This document shows, piece after piece, positions 7,590-16,741 of a DNA stretch of 64,000 nucleotides. The position numbers were made by a program, and so were the translations under genes. The stretch covers positions 26,934 to 90,933 of the forward strand of contig DEJG01000027.1 in NCBI GenBank assembly GCA_002353295.1, read 5' to 3'. This stretch comes from Prevotella sp. UBA2754. Lineage in GTDB: Bacteria; Bacteroidota; Bacteroidia; Bacteroidales; Bacteroidaceae. Under the pieces are notes generated by a model, which did no database searches, was not told the origin of the DNA, and saw nothing but the letters and a program-made list of their open reading frames with translations. The stretch's first letter is position 1. Every line of letters begins with the position of its first letter.

Positions 7590-10032
7590 GTACGTAGAAA
7601 TGGCATGTCAGGCACCAAAGAAGTTCTGGCAATGGTATAAAGGATTGTATCAAGGACGTAAATGGTACACGAAGACGGGCGTGGGTTTCGCCTCGCTGAT
7701 CGTGGCATTTATCCTCTATCTTTTCATGGTAGATATTAACTTCCTGTGGCTGTTCGGCAAGTCGCCCTCGATGAGTTCGATTATGAATCCGAAAAACCCT
7801 CAGGCTTCTGAACTGTATAGTGCCGACAATGTACTGATAGGCAAATACTTCAGCGAGAACCGCACACCCGTGAACTACGAGGAGGTGAACCCTATGTTCT
7901 GGCGCGCCCTGATAGATACGGAGGACGAGCGTTTCTTCCAGCACTTCGGTATCGACTTCGGTGCTGTGTTTGCCGCACTGAAAGACTATGTGGTGCACCA
8001 CGATGCCCGTGGAGCATCGACCATCACACAACAGTTGGTGAAGAACATGTTCCGCGTACGTACAGAATATTCTACAGGTCTCTTGGGCTATATCCCTGGG
8101 GTTAAAATGCTCATCATGAAGAGCAAGGAATGGATCACTGCCGTAAAAATCGAAATGTTCTTCGACAAGAAAGAAATTCTCACGATGTATGCCAATACAG
8201 TGGATTTCGGTTCGAATGCCTTCGGCATCAAGACAGCAGCAAAGACATATTTCGGCACTACGCCTCAGCAACTGACCCCCGATCAGTGTGCCATACTGGT
8301 AGGTTTGCTGAAAGCCACCACTTACTATAATCCTCGTATCAATCCGAAAAACTCGTTTGCCAGACGCAACGTGGTGCTCAACAATATGTTGATTCATAAG
8401 GACATCACCAAGGAGGCATACGACTCGCTCTCGCAGAAGCCCATCAATCTGGACTATAGTGTAGAGAACAACTACGACGGGCAGGCGCTCTATTTTCGTG
8501 AGGCAGTGAAGACAGAGTTGCAACACTGGTGCAGCGAAAACGATATAGACCTCTATCGCGATGGCTTGAAAATTTACACTACTGTTGACACTCGGATGCA
8601 GTGCTATGCAGAAGAGGCGGTGGCTAAACAGATGAAGATTATCCAGAGAAGTTTCGATAACCACTGGCTCGGCATGAATCCCTGGCGCGACGAACGCGGA
8701 CAAGAGATACCCAACTTCATCGAAAACATTGCCAAACGACTACCTTATTATAAATATCTGTCGCAGAAGTTTGAGGGTAATAAAGATAGTATCGACTACT
8801 ATCTGAACAAGCCCCATCAAGTGCGTCTCTTCGACTATGAACAGGGATTCATCGAACGTGAAATCTCTACCCTTGACTCTATCCGCTATATGGAGCACTT
8901 CATGCATTGCGGATTTATAGCAATGGAACCACAGACGGGTCACGTAAAGGCATGGGTGGGCGATTTGGACTTCAAGACATGGAAATATGATAAGGTGACA
9001 GCCATGCGCCAACCAGGATCGACGTTCAAACTCTTCGTCTACGCGGAAGCGATGAATCAGGGTATCACTCCATGCGACACACGTCAGGATGCTTTCTTCT
9101 CGATGAAAGTAATGGATCATGGCAAGGAGGTGACATGGGCTCCTACCAATGCTGATGGACGATTCTCGAATCAAAATATCACACTGAAACAGGCTTTCGC
9201 TATGAGTATAAACTCTGTGGCTGTTCGTTTGGGACAAGAGGTAGGAATTCCACAAATCGTCAAAACGGCTCACGCGATGGGAATTGAGTCGAAACTGGAT
9301 CCAACCCCTGCACTGGCACTGGGATCATCAGACGTCAACCTGCTAGAACTGGTCAATGCGTATTGCACACCTGTCAACAACGGCTTAGCTCACAAACCAG
9401 TATTAGTAAGCCGTATTCTGGATCGTGACGGTAATGAGATTTATAATGCCGATAAATTGGAGGAACAACAGGCACTTCCTGAGAAAAGCGCTTTCTTCGT
9501 TACACAATTGTTACAAGGCGGAATGCATGGTACCAGTTCTGCACTTTATCGCTTTATCGGTCGCTACCTAAACGATACTGATTTCGGAGGAAAAACGGGT
9601 ACTTCTAATAACCATAGTGATGCTTGGTTCGTGGGTACCACACCACGACTGGTAGTCGGTGCATGGGTCGGTGGCGAATATCGAAGCATACACTTCCGTA
9701 CAGGAAAACTCGGACAGGGCAACCGTACAGCTTTGCCCGTATGTGGTAACTTCCTGGAATTGCTGTTGGGCGACCCTGCCTTCAAACAGTATCATGCCAA
9801 ATTCCAAATGCCTAAGAACGTATCGGCTGATGCGATTGATTATAATTGTGGCGGATATCTCAAGATGACATCTGATTCTGACAGTATAGCTGTTGACAGT
9901 CTGGCACACGAAGATATTCCTGCAGACAACAGACAATCCGCAACAGAAAAACCAACAGAACCCAATGAGCCATCGGCTGGGCAAATGCCTGTCAACACAC
10001 CTCCTGTAGCTGCAACAAAGGAAGAGGAATAA
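7582..10032 (+). CDS. Class A penicillin-binding protein (transglycosylase/transpeptidase)
   Basis: An 816-residue bifunctional peptidoglycan synthase of the PBP1A/MrcA type. One membrane anchor lies near residues 33-53. The glycosyltransferase 51 domain follows, with the catalytic Glu in DTEDERFFQHFGIDF near residue 113 and GASTITQQLVKN. The transpeptidase has the serine of SxxK in PGSTFK near residue 480, SxN in MSINS near 541 and KTGT near 671. The tail is rich in Pro, Glu and Thr and probably disordered. It overlaps miaA by 8 bases and ends 12 bases from the converging btuC-like gene with no obvious hairpin terminator between them. Confidence 0.95.
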   Translation: MNKYVEMACQAPKKFWQWYKGLYQGRKWYTKTGVGFASLIVAFILYLFMVDINFLWLFGKSPSMSSIMNPKNPQASELYSADNVLIGKYFSENRTPVNYEEVNPMFWRALIDTEDERFFQHFGIDFGAVFAALKDYVVHHDARGASTITQQLVKNMFRVRTEYSTGLLGYIPGVKMLIMKSKEWITAVKIEMFFDKKEILTMYANTVDFGSNAFGIKTAAKTYFGTTPQQLTPDQCAILVGLLKATTYYNPRINPKNSFARRNVVLNNMLIHKDITKEAYDSLSQKPINLDYSVENNYDGQALYFREAVKTELQHWCSENDIDLYRDGLKIYTTVDTRMQCYAEEAVAKQMKIIQRSFDNHWLGMNPWRDERGQEIPNFIENIAKRLPYYKYLSQKFEGNKDSIDYYLNKPHQVRLFDYEQGFIEREISTLDSIRYMEHFMHCGFIAMEPQTGHVKAWVGDLDFKTWKYDKVTAMRQPGSTFKLFVYAEAMNQGITPCDTRQDAFFSMKVMDHGKEVTWAPTNADGRFSNQNITLKQAFAMSINSVAVRLGQEVGIPQIVKTAHAMGIESKLDPTPALALGSSDVNLLELVNAYCTPVNNGLAHKPVLVSRILDRDGNEIYNADKLEEQQALPEKSAFFVTQLLQGGMHGTSSALYRFIGRYLNDTDFGGKTGTSNNHSDAWFVGTTPRLVVGAWVGGEYRSIHFRTGKLGQGNRTALPVCGNFLELLLGDPAFKQYHAKFQMPKNVSADAIDYNCGGYLKMTSDSDSIAVDSLAHEDIPADNRQSATEKPTEPNEPSAGQMPVNTPPVAATKEEE

Positions 10033-10044
10033 GGCGCCTAATTG

Positions 10045-11052
10045 TTAACGTCGGAGAATCACGTAGATAATGACTGGGGCACCAATCAAAGGGGTCACAG
10101 CATTCAAAGGTATCATTCCACTTTCACCTGGCAGAAAACAGACGAGATTGCACAACAGGGCAATCGCAGCTCCCATTAACATCGTGGCTGGAAGCAGCGA
10201 ACGATGATTATCGGTAGTGAGCAACAAACGCGCGATATGGGGTACTGCCAACCCGATAAAGGCAACTGGACCACAGAAGGCTGTAGTAACGGCAGTCAGG
10301 AGTCCCGTGATGATGAGCAACCAGTTACGCGTACGGATGATATTGACACCCAAATTCTCAGCATAATTGTCACCCAACATCAGGGCATTGAGGGGTTTGA
10401 TGAGCAACAGGCTACCTATCAAACCAATGACAGTGACAAGTGCAAACCAGGGCATCATCCGCATAGAAACACCACCGAACGATCCCAGTCCCCAAACAAG
10501 ATAGCTGCGAACACCTTCATCGGTGGCAAAAAAATTCAAGAGCGAGATGGCAGAATTGGCTAAGTATCCTATCATGATACCGATAATAAGCAACATGACA
10601 TGATTACGAACGATGGTAGAGAAAAAGAAGATAACAGCCATTACTAACATAGCACCCAAGAAAGCTGCAACAAGAACAGCCACGAATCCCGTCAGGCTGA
10701 CTGAGCCAGCAGAGATACTTCCTCCAAGGAAGAGCATCACGAGTGCTACACCCAATCCTGCTCCGCTATTAATACCAAAAATACTGGGACCTGCTAATGG
10801 ATTACGGAAAGCGGTTTGCAGCAATAGTCCACTGGCAGCCAACGCACTGCCACAGAGGATGGCTGTGAGCGCTTGAGGAATGCGCGACTCAAGGATAATA
10901 TATCTCCAAGAGGGTTTGATGTCATCAGCCCCCATCAAGATGCGGAATGTGTCGTCAAAGGGAATAGCAACAGACCCCATCAGTAAATTGAGCACCAACA
11001 GCAGGATGACGACGAGCGACAACGCCAGACAATAAATCACACCTCTATTCAT
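10045..11052 (-). CDS. btuC: FecCD/BtuC-type ABC transporter permease
   Basis: A 335-residue polytopic protein of the iron-siderophore/cobalamin permease family (FecCD). It has about ten membrane segments, the early motif ILESRIPQALTAILCGSALAASG, NPLAGPSIFGINSGAGLG, and the coupling region TAFCGPVAFIGLAVPHIARLL. I start at ATG 11052; the open frame runs further upstream into the binding-protein gene. The start overlaps the stop of that gene by 8 bases (ATGAATAG). From its partners it probably moves cobalamin across the inner membrane, though heme or siderophore cannot be excluded. No ATP-binding subunit follows: the next gene is the converging PBP. Confidence 0.85.
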   Translation of the reverse strand: MNRGVIYCLALSLVVILLLVLNLLMGSVAIPFDDTFRILMGADDIKPSWRYIILESRIPQALTAILCGSALAASGLLLQTAFRNPLAGPSIFGINSGAGLGVALVMLFLGGSISAGSVSLTGFVAVLVAAFLGAMLVMAVIFFFSTIVRNHVMLLIIGIMIGYLANSAISLLNFFATDEGVRSYLVWGLGSFGGVSMRMMPWFALVTVIGLIGSLLLIKPLNALMLGDNYAENLGVNIIRTRNWLLIITGLLTAVTTAFCGPVAFIGLAVPHIARLLLTTDNHRSLLPATMLMGAAIALLCNLVCFLPGESGMIPLNAVTPLIGAPVIIYVILRR

Positions 11053-12166
11053 GCAGTTTTTGATAATAACGTAATGGTTGTGTATTGGGTATGCCTGGAT
11101 GCAGTATCTGAATGAAGTCAGACAAGAGATAGTCGGGACGGAAAGGTGACTCCTCATAGAAACGCGTCTGTTCGACATTACACCCATAAACATTCTTACT
11201 GGCGAAGGCTTGCAACTGGCGATAGCCGAAATAATCGCTTAGCAATTCGTGATAAGTCTGTTGATGATCACTACTATAACGATACATCCACACCTCAGCA
11301 TCGCCAGCACGCTCCAACACCATTTCAAAGGGCAGAGACAGACTGCCACTATGTTCATCATCAGCCCACGCATAGCGTCCGCCTGCGTCTTGTATCATTT
11401 GTCCAAGGGTACTATGCCCACCTGGCACATACCATACGGAACCAACCATCTTATCAATCAACACAGAACGCCCTACCCCCGCCTGCTTCACTTGTTGTTG
11501 TAAAGCATGATAGCTACTATCAACAACAGCAAAGAGACTATCGGTACGCTGTTCTTCGCCAAAGAGCATTCCGTAGAATTTCATCCATTCGGCTCGCGCC
11601 AAAGGAGAATTTTCCATATATTCAGCACATTCAACAAGAGGAACATTGATTTCTTCCAGTTTACCAAAACCTCCGCTATTCTCGAAAGGAGAGAGCATAA
11701 CAATGTCGGGGTTGACATCAACAATCTTCTCGATATCAGGATTCATCCCACTGCCACAATCGGCAATGTGCCCTTGCCTGACTTGTTCCTGAATATAGGG
11801 AATCTTGATATATTTCAGATCAGCAACGCCAACGATATTTGCTCCTCGACCTATAGTCGTCAGCAAAGAACAATGAACGGTTGTAAATACGGCAGCGCGA
11901 CTGACTGGCGTACGAACGATCGTACCATGAGGAAGATTGCTGGGGAGTGCTATATGACGAGGAACGAGAATGTAGGAATGTAGGAGCATACCTTCCTTCC
12001 ACGGATTGCGAATCGAAACTTCCGTATAGCTTTCGTACTTGACTATAGTGAGTAATGACGCATACTTTAGATGCAAAGTGTCGCCATCTCCCTGTGAGCC
12101 ACCAGTACGGGCTCCACAGGAAGACAGCGACACGGCTATCAATAATATTAAGATGTATCGCGACAT
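11045..12166 (-). CDS. btuF: Substrate-binding lipoprotein of BtuF/FepB type
   Basis: A 373-residue periplasmic binding lipoprotein. The signal peptide ends in the lipobox LSSC with Cys17. The class III binding-protein pattern is visible: SRAAVFTTVHCSLLTTIG, a VGVADLKYIK segment, CGSGMNPDIEKIVDVNPDIVM (the usual nPdlE..l.lkPDlv motif), and a C-terminal lobe ending DYLLSDFIQILHPGI. Such proteins hand cobalamin, heme or ferric siderophores to a FecCD permease. It is preceded by 4 bases by the beta-propeller lipoprotein gene and overlaps the permease gene. Cobalamin is inferred from the TonB receptor and propeller partners. Confidence 0.8.
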   Translation of the reverse strand: MSRYILILLIAVSLSSCGARTGGSQGDGDTLHLKYASLLTIVKYESYTEVSIRNPWKEGMLLHSYILVPRHIALPSNLPHGTIVRTPVSRAAVFTTVHCSLLTTIGRGANIVGVADLKYIKIPYIQEQVRQGHIADCGSGMNPDIEKIVDVNPDIVMLSPFENSGGFGKLEEINVPLVECAEYMENSPLARAEWMKFYGMLFGEEQRTDSLFAVVDSSYHALQQQVKQAGVGRSVLIDKMVGSVWYVPGGHSTLGQMIQDAGGRYAWADDEHSGSLSLPFEMVLERAGDAEVWMYRYSSDHQQTYHELLSDYFGYRQLQAFASKNVYGCNVEQTRFYEESPFRPDYLLSDFIQILHPGIPNTQPLRYYQKLHE

Positions 12167-12170
12167 CTGG

Positions 12171-13301
12171 TTAGTATTCTACACGTTCATAGGCATAGCT
12201 GAAATCCATAGCTATGGGATAAACACCACATTCATACTCCTTCAGTTTCTCTCCCGTTGCAGTATATTCTATCACGTAGCCATTGGATTTATAACCAGCA
12301 CTACCCTCTTCGCCAAGTGAAGCAATAAAAATATGACCAGTAGTGGGGTCGGCTTTTATCAACAAAGGATAGAAGTAGCGATTGACACCAGCTGGATAAA
12401 CATTCTTGTTTCCTGACTGTATGTTATAGACGATAAAGTCAGAAGGTGTAGAACCCCAAGGAACATTGCAAGCAAAGATTGTTGTTCCAATAAAGGAAGC
12501 AAAGGTTGCGTCGAACAGCGTTCTGACACTACTTTTGGTAATTTTGCGAACACCACCTGCCACATCAGCATAGTTACCCCAGTCGAGCACATAAATCCCA
12601 TCAGCAGCAACAGCTACCTTCTGAGGATTTGTAATTAAGGCATCGGTAATAGGTTCGTCCTTGCCCGTAGCCACATCAATGACAGAGATAGAAGCCTTAG
12701 AACCCATACTATAGTCGGAGTTGGCCACAACCAGATAGTCACCATATACAGCAACACCTTCAGGGAAAGAACCTGCTACATAGGTAGTCTTCAGCGAGAA
12801 GGTGAGCGTGTCAATAGCTGCTACATACCCGTTTCCTGAAGTGGTGTTGGTGTTCCAGTCAGGTTCTGACGATCCGTAAGTGGAAACATAAATCATGCCG
12901 CCATCAGCAGTAATGCAGCGAGGCGAATGCCCCTTTTCTCCCATCAGGTCAACCATTTTGATTTGTTTGATTGAACGCATCGTCTTCGTGTCCAATACCT
13001 CAACGGTATTTTCACCAGAAACAACAATATAAAGCTTTTCTCCATAGACGAGAGCATCGTTAGCTGTCATACCCAGTTCACGATGATTCACTGCTTTAAA
13101 CTGGTTCTGTGCTGCATTACCTGATGAATAATCGATGTAGGTAAGGCTACTGCCAATACCTGACGAATGACCGCCACAAATCACGAATGCACCTTTTGAA
13201 ACAGGTAAAGTGACATAACTTTTTCCATTGTCTTTCTCACATGCAGTAAAGAGCATAGCACTCGCGAGAACTGCAAAACTCAATAAATACTTTTTCATCA
13301 T
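12171..13301 (-). CDS. btuG: Surface beta-propeller lipoprotein, DUF5074/BtuG-like
   Basis: A 376-residue lipoprotein with lipobox LFTAC (Cys21) followed by repeated YncE-like propeller blades, seen as recurring motifs such as NDALVYGEKLYIVVSGENTV, GVAVYGDYLVVANS and KVAVAADGIYVLDWG. This is the architecture of the Bacteroides BtuG proteins, extracellular lipoproteins that bind cobalamin very tightly and pass it to BtuB. The gene sits directly between a TonB receptor (7 bases away) and a BtuF-like binding protein (4 bases), which is the expected context. The BtuG assignment is by family and position; the ligand itself is not visible in the sequence. Confidence 0.7.
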   Translation of the reverse strand: MMKKYLLSFAVLASAMLFTACEKDNGKSYVTLPVSKGAFVICGGHSSGIGSSLTYIDYSSGNAAQNQFKAVNHRELGMTANDALVYGEKLYIVVSGENTVEVLDTKTMRSIKQIKMVDLMGEKGHSPRCITADGGMIYVSTYGSSEPDWNTNTTSGNGYVAAIDTLTFSLKTTYVAGSFPEGVAVYGDYLVVANSDYSMGSKASISVIDVATGKDEPITDALITNPQKVAVAADGIYVLDWGNYADVAGGVRKITKSSVRTLFDATFASFIGTTIFACNVPWGSTPSDFIVYNIQSGNKNVYPAGVNRYFYPLLIKADPTTGHIFIASLGEEGSAGYKSNGYVIEYTATGEKLKEYECGVYPIAMDFSYAYERVEY

Positions 13302-13308
13302 TTTGATA

Positions 13309-15342
13309 CTAAAATTTATAATTGATTGTCATTTGATAACTTCTTCCAGGCATTGGATAATGCCACACTATCTCATAATGGCTGTTGAAAATATTCTTCC
13401 AATCGAAACGGGCCTCCAGATGATGAATGCCGAATGTAAAGGCGCGATAGAACGTCAGGCCACAATCGACGTAACCATCAATCAATGTCCCCTCGTAATG
13501 CTCATTATTAGACCATCGGGCACTCACGCCTGAACCATGAAACGAAACATTGACCCAGGGATTCTCAAAAGCCACAGAGGCACTACCCGTATGACGAGGC
13601 ACGTAAGCCACCTGATTGCCAAAATACGGTGAATCGGAACGAGTGCGGTCTTCTGCTTTATGATAGGTATAGTTACCCGTGAAGAGCAGATGGTATTGGG
13701 GATTTAACTGATAGTTTCCACGCAGGGTTGCATCTATACCATAGGTACGTACCTTCGCTAAGTTGACACATGTCCATACGAACATATTATAAGGTACGGC
13801 CACTATCATATCCTTCACATGATTATAATAGAGGTCGAGAGTCAGGTGCAGTTGCAAAGGCCGAGAGGCATCTGTGGCATAGGTTGCTCCTAAATTGAAC
13901 TGGTCGGTAATCTCAGGCTTCAGATTCGGCGAACCATAATGGTAATAATAACTCTCATTAAAAGTAGGTGAACGGAATATGTTTTTATACGAAGCACGCA
14001 GATAAAAATCCCTATCAGCCAATAGGCGATAAGAGAGTGATACAGAAGGAGACAGACGACGCATATTGCCGGCCGAATTCTGGCTGATATCTATGCGATT
14101 CGTTACAGGGATGTCTTTCTGCTCATTCAGATAGAGCGAATATAGCAGACGTGCTAAAACGGTGAGGCGCAGGGTACGATATTTAACTGTAGCCGATTGC
14201 AGAAGGGTATGGCGATAAGGTTTGCCCAATACGGTACGCCACGAACTGCCATTCAGATTATTGAAAGCATAGTCAACAGAATAATCGAAAGCCCAATGAG
14301 GTGTAGGTGTATAGAGTAATGCTGCAGAGGTATAGACCTCTCGTTGCCAATAACTGGCATCGTTTACACCTCCTGCCATCAGGCGATCACGATAGATAGA
14401 GGCTGACCAATTGTATCTGGCATTCCACTTGAACGACAATATGTCACTCTGACGCGACTGATACATCAATTGTCCAAAGAAATTTCGGTCGCGCAGTGTT
14501 TCACTACTCAGATTGGTATAATAGCGCACCTGTCCAGGTAACTGTCTGTCATTGTCGTAGTAATAGACCTTTCCTGACAGACGGTTCTTTGCATTTATGT
14601 TCCACAGATAATTCAGCTCACCGTGACCTGAATTCATCCTGCTGTTGGTGCGACGTTCCGAAATAGTATAGTCGCCATTCTGCAACTCGTAGGGATAATC
14701 GTTTTCAGCATAGGTATATTCTGCTACAGCACTGAAAGCAAAGCGGTTGGAAAAATTTTGCTCATAACGCACGAAAGGACTCACATAGCCGAAACTGCCC
14801 ACCTTCACTTGGGTTGTCAGATGGGGCTTCGTGTCTACAGAAGGAAGACGCAACGTCTGGATATGGAGTACAGCTGGTGTAGAAGCCTGACGAGCTGGAA
14901 TGAAGATATCATCGTTATCGCCTATCACCAATGAGATATTGTCAACATTATCCAACGAATAACGTGAAAGGTCTATCTCGCCACTTTGACAATCGGACAG
15001 CATCACGCCATCATAGCTCACACCTGTATGCTTGGCGCCAAAACCTCGAACGGAAACCGTCTTCATACCTCCTGCCCCACCATAGTCGCGCAACGTAATA
15101 CCAGGCATACGATGCAGGGCATCAGCGATATCGGTAATACCCATTGTCTGCATATCCTGACGATCCAGAAAGTGCAGGGGCGACGTGCTGGTAAGCGTAT
15201 GCCTGCGCGGTGTCTCTACAATGGTTACTTCTTCTATCTGATGAACACGATCGGTAATCGTGTCAGTTTGTGAAAACCCACTAACCGACACCAACATGCA
15301 AACAAATAGTGAAATTAGTCTATTGAACGTTTCTTCTTCCAT
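13309..15342 (-). CDS. btuB: TonB-dependent outer-membrane receptor, BtuB-like
   Basis: A 677-residue TonB-dependent transporter of the short BtuB/ligand-gated channel type. A signal peptide (FNRLISLFVCMLVSVSGFSQ) is followed by a TonB-box-like EEVTIVETPR, a plug with DIADALHRMPGITLRDYGG and MKTVSVRGFGAKHTGVSYDG, and a beta-barrel that ends in the aromatic NYKF. It lacks the carboxypeptidase-like N-terminal domain of SusC proteins, so it fits vitamin or metal uptake rather than glycan uptake. Its start overlaps the end of the HU-LysM gene by 28 bases, so it is probably read from the upstream core operon. I see no cobalamin riboswitch in front of it. Confidence 0.82.
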   Translation of the reverse strand: MEEETFNRLISLFVCMLVSVSGFSQTDTITDRVHQIEEVTIVETPRRHTLTSTSPLHFLDRQDMQTMGITDIADALHRMPGITLRDYGGAGGMKTVSVRGFGAKHTGVSYDGVMLSDCQSGEIDLSRYSLDNVDNISLVIGDNDDIFIPARQASTPAVLHIQTLRLPSVDTKPHLTTQVKVGSFGYVSPFVRYEQNFSNRFAFSAVAEYTYAENDYPYELQNGDYTISERRTNSRMNSGHGELNYLWNINAKNRLSGKVYYYDNDRQLPGQVRYYTNLSSETLRDRNFFGQLMYQSRQSDILSFKWNARYNWSASIYRDRLMAGGVNDASYWQREVYTSAALLYTPTPHWAFDYSVDYAFNNLNGSSWRTVLGKPYRHTLLQSATVKYRTLRLTVLARLLYSLYLNEQKDIPVTNRIDISQNSAGNMRRLSPSVSLSYRLLADRDFYLRASYKNIFRSPTFNESYYYHYGSPNLKPEITDQFNLGATYATDASRPLQLHLTLDLYYNHVKDMIVAVPYNMFVWTCVNLAKVRTYGIDATLRGNYQLNPQYHLLFTGNYTYHKAEDRTRSDSPYFGNQVAYVPRHTGSASVAFENPWVNVSFHGSGVSARWSNNEHYEGTLIDGYVDCGLTFYRAFTFGIHHLEARFDWKNIFNSHYEIVWHYPMPGRSYQMTINYKF

Positions 15343-16457
15343 TTCAGCTTCGGAATCTTGATCACCTGACCTTCCTTCAGTTCTGAATTACCTTTCAATC
15401 CATTATAAACTTCTATGTAACAAGACATTCCTTCGCCCAACTCCCGACGGGAAATACGGGATAGCGTCTCTCCCTGGCGAACTTTCACTTCACGATCGGT
15501 TCCAACGATATGATAAGCCCCTGTACGAACACGAACATCCATCGCCTCGTATTTCTTCCAGAACGGCTCTTCTGCCTGCTTCACCTGTTCTGGTTCAGCC
15601 TTGGGCTGAGGCTGCTCTACTACCAACTGCTCCTCAACAGATTGTTCTACCGAAGGTTGTTCAACAGAAGGCATGTCAAGGACATCAGCAGAGTCAACTT
15701 CTATGACTTCTATACTATCTACAACGTTTTCGACATCAGCAGTGTCATCAACATTCGTTGTTGCATGCTGTTGACCATACCAATAGCCGACATAGGCAGA
15801 TGCTGCCATCAGCAACAGAGTCAGCAACACGTAACCTACGATTTTCTTCCATGAGCTACCGCCCTCCTCTTCATCATCGTCGTCTTCCTCTTCCGTCTCA
15901 GTTTCTTCTTTCTCTTGTCCTTCCGTATTGTCCACAATATCCATCAATGGCCTAACAACGATTTCCGTTTCAGTGGAAGAATTTGTCGTTTCATCGGAAG
16001 CAACGATGGTTTTTTCAGGAATAACTTCAGGTTCATTGCTTACCTGCTGAGTGGCTTCCTCTTCTGTATTCTCCATCGAGTCGAGCTCCGACAGCTCCTC
16101 TTCTGTCAGGTCATCAGCTATGTCTTCAAATTCCACGCCATCGTTCAGTATTACGGTCTCGAATTGGGAGAAAGGCTTATTTACCAATTCCTTCATCAAG
16201 GCATCGGGGGTGAATGTTATTTTGGCATGACTGTCAATCATTACTCGCTCACCTGTGCGCACACTAATGCTCTCACGAGCCTCAACCTGTATTTTCTTGA
16301 AAGTTCCAAGTCCCTTCACCTTCACCTGTCCTTCGGTGTCAAGTCCCTCTTGGATGACTTCAAACACCACTGCAGCAAACTGATTGGCTTCTTTGACCGT
16401 CAATTTGTTTTTTTCAACCAGAATCTTGGCTATTTCTTGAATCGTCAATTTTCCCAT
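15315..16457 (-). CDS. HU DNA-binding / transmembrane / LysM fusion protein
   Basis: A 380-residue protein with three parts that are rarely found together. Residues 1-~95 are an HU/IHF-like DNA-binding domain (LTIQEIAKILVEKNKLTV..., GLGTFKKIQVEARES, SVRTGERVMI). A very acidic linker follows (EEEDDDDEEE near 190-198). A single membrane segment lies near 206-226 (IVGYVLLTLLLMAASAYVGY). The C-terminal ~60 residues are LysM (VRQGETLSRISRRELGEG...YIEVYNG), a peptidoglycan-binding fold. The inferred topology has DNA binding in the cytoplasm and LysM in the periplasm. I start at ATG 16457, nine bases after AAGGAGG; a TTG at 16463 is too close to that site. It follows a stand-alone HU gene. Confidence 0.85.
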   Translation of the reverse strand: MGKLTIQEIAKILVEKNKLTVKEANQFAAVVFEVIQEGLDTEGQVKVKGLGTFKKIQVEARESISVRTGERVMIDSHAKITFTPDALMKELVNKPFSQFETVILNDGVEFEDIADDLTEEELSELDSMENTEEEATQQVSNEPEVIPEKTIVASDETTNSSTETEIVVRPLMDIVDNTEGQEKEETETEEEDDDDEEEGGSSWKKIVGYVLLTLLLMAASAYVGYWYGQQHATTNVDDTADVENVVDSIEVIEVDSADVLDMPSVEQPSVEQSVEEQLVVEQPQPKAEPEQVKQAEEPFWKKYEAMDVRVRTGAYHIVGTDREVKVRQGETLSRISRRELGEGMSCYIEVYNGLKGNSELKEGQVIKIPKLKWKKKRSID

Positions 16458-16459
16458 CT

Positions 16460-16741
16460 TCAACGTCCTCCTTTCAATTTATCTTTCCAAGTCTGATTCG
16501 GTTTGAAATTCAACACGAGTTTGGGTGGAACCAACATACGCTGCCCTGTTGAAGGATTCACAATAATGCGTTCCATTTTTTTCTTGGTCTCAAAGACACC
16601 GAAATTAGGCACAATTACACTATTGTCAGTGACAAAAGCATCGCTCATTGATGTGATGATGTTATTCACCAACTTCTGGGTAGCTTTTTGGTCGTACCCA
16701 GTTTTAGCCGATAACTGGTTGATAAATTCCTTGTTATTCAT
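16460..16741 (-). CDS. HU/IHF-family DNA-binding protein
   Basis: A 93-residue single-domain HU-like protein. The helix-turn-helix dimerisation part (NKEFINQLSAKTGYDQKATQKLVNN) and the beta-arm region (VPNFGVFETKKKMERIIVNPSTGQRM) are both recognisable. Such proteins bend DNA and organise the nucleoid. The start ATG 16741 overlaps the rimO stop by 8 bases (ATGAATAA). Its last codons carry the AAGGAGG ribosome-binding site of the HU-LysM gene, so two HU proteins, one soluble and one membrane-bound, are translated from one transcript. The tail KPNQTWKDKLKGGR is basic. Confidence 0.88.
   Translation of the reverse strand: MNNKEFINQLSAKTGYDQKATQKLVNNIITSMSDAFVTDNSVIVPNFGVFETKKKMERIIVNPSTGQRMLVPPKLVLNFKPNQTWKDKLKGGR

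Noticed and set aside
7453..8703. A 416-codon minus-strand open frame across miaA and the PBP gene.
   Set aside because: It is antisense to two well-supported genes, is rich in His, Cys and Val as antisense translations usually are, and has no recognisable domain.
15250..15350. A cobalamin riboswitch before the BtuB-like receptor.
   Set aside because: The receptor start overlaps the previous coding region by 28 bases and I see no B12-box-like segment nearby. A covariance search would settle it.
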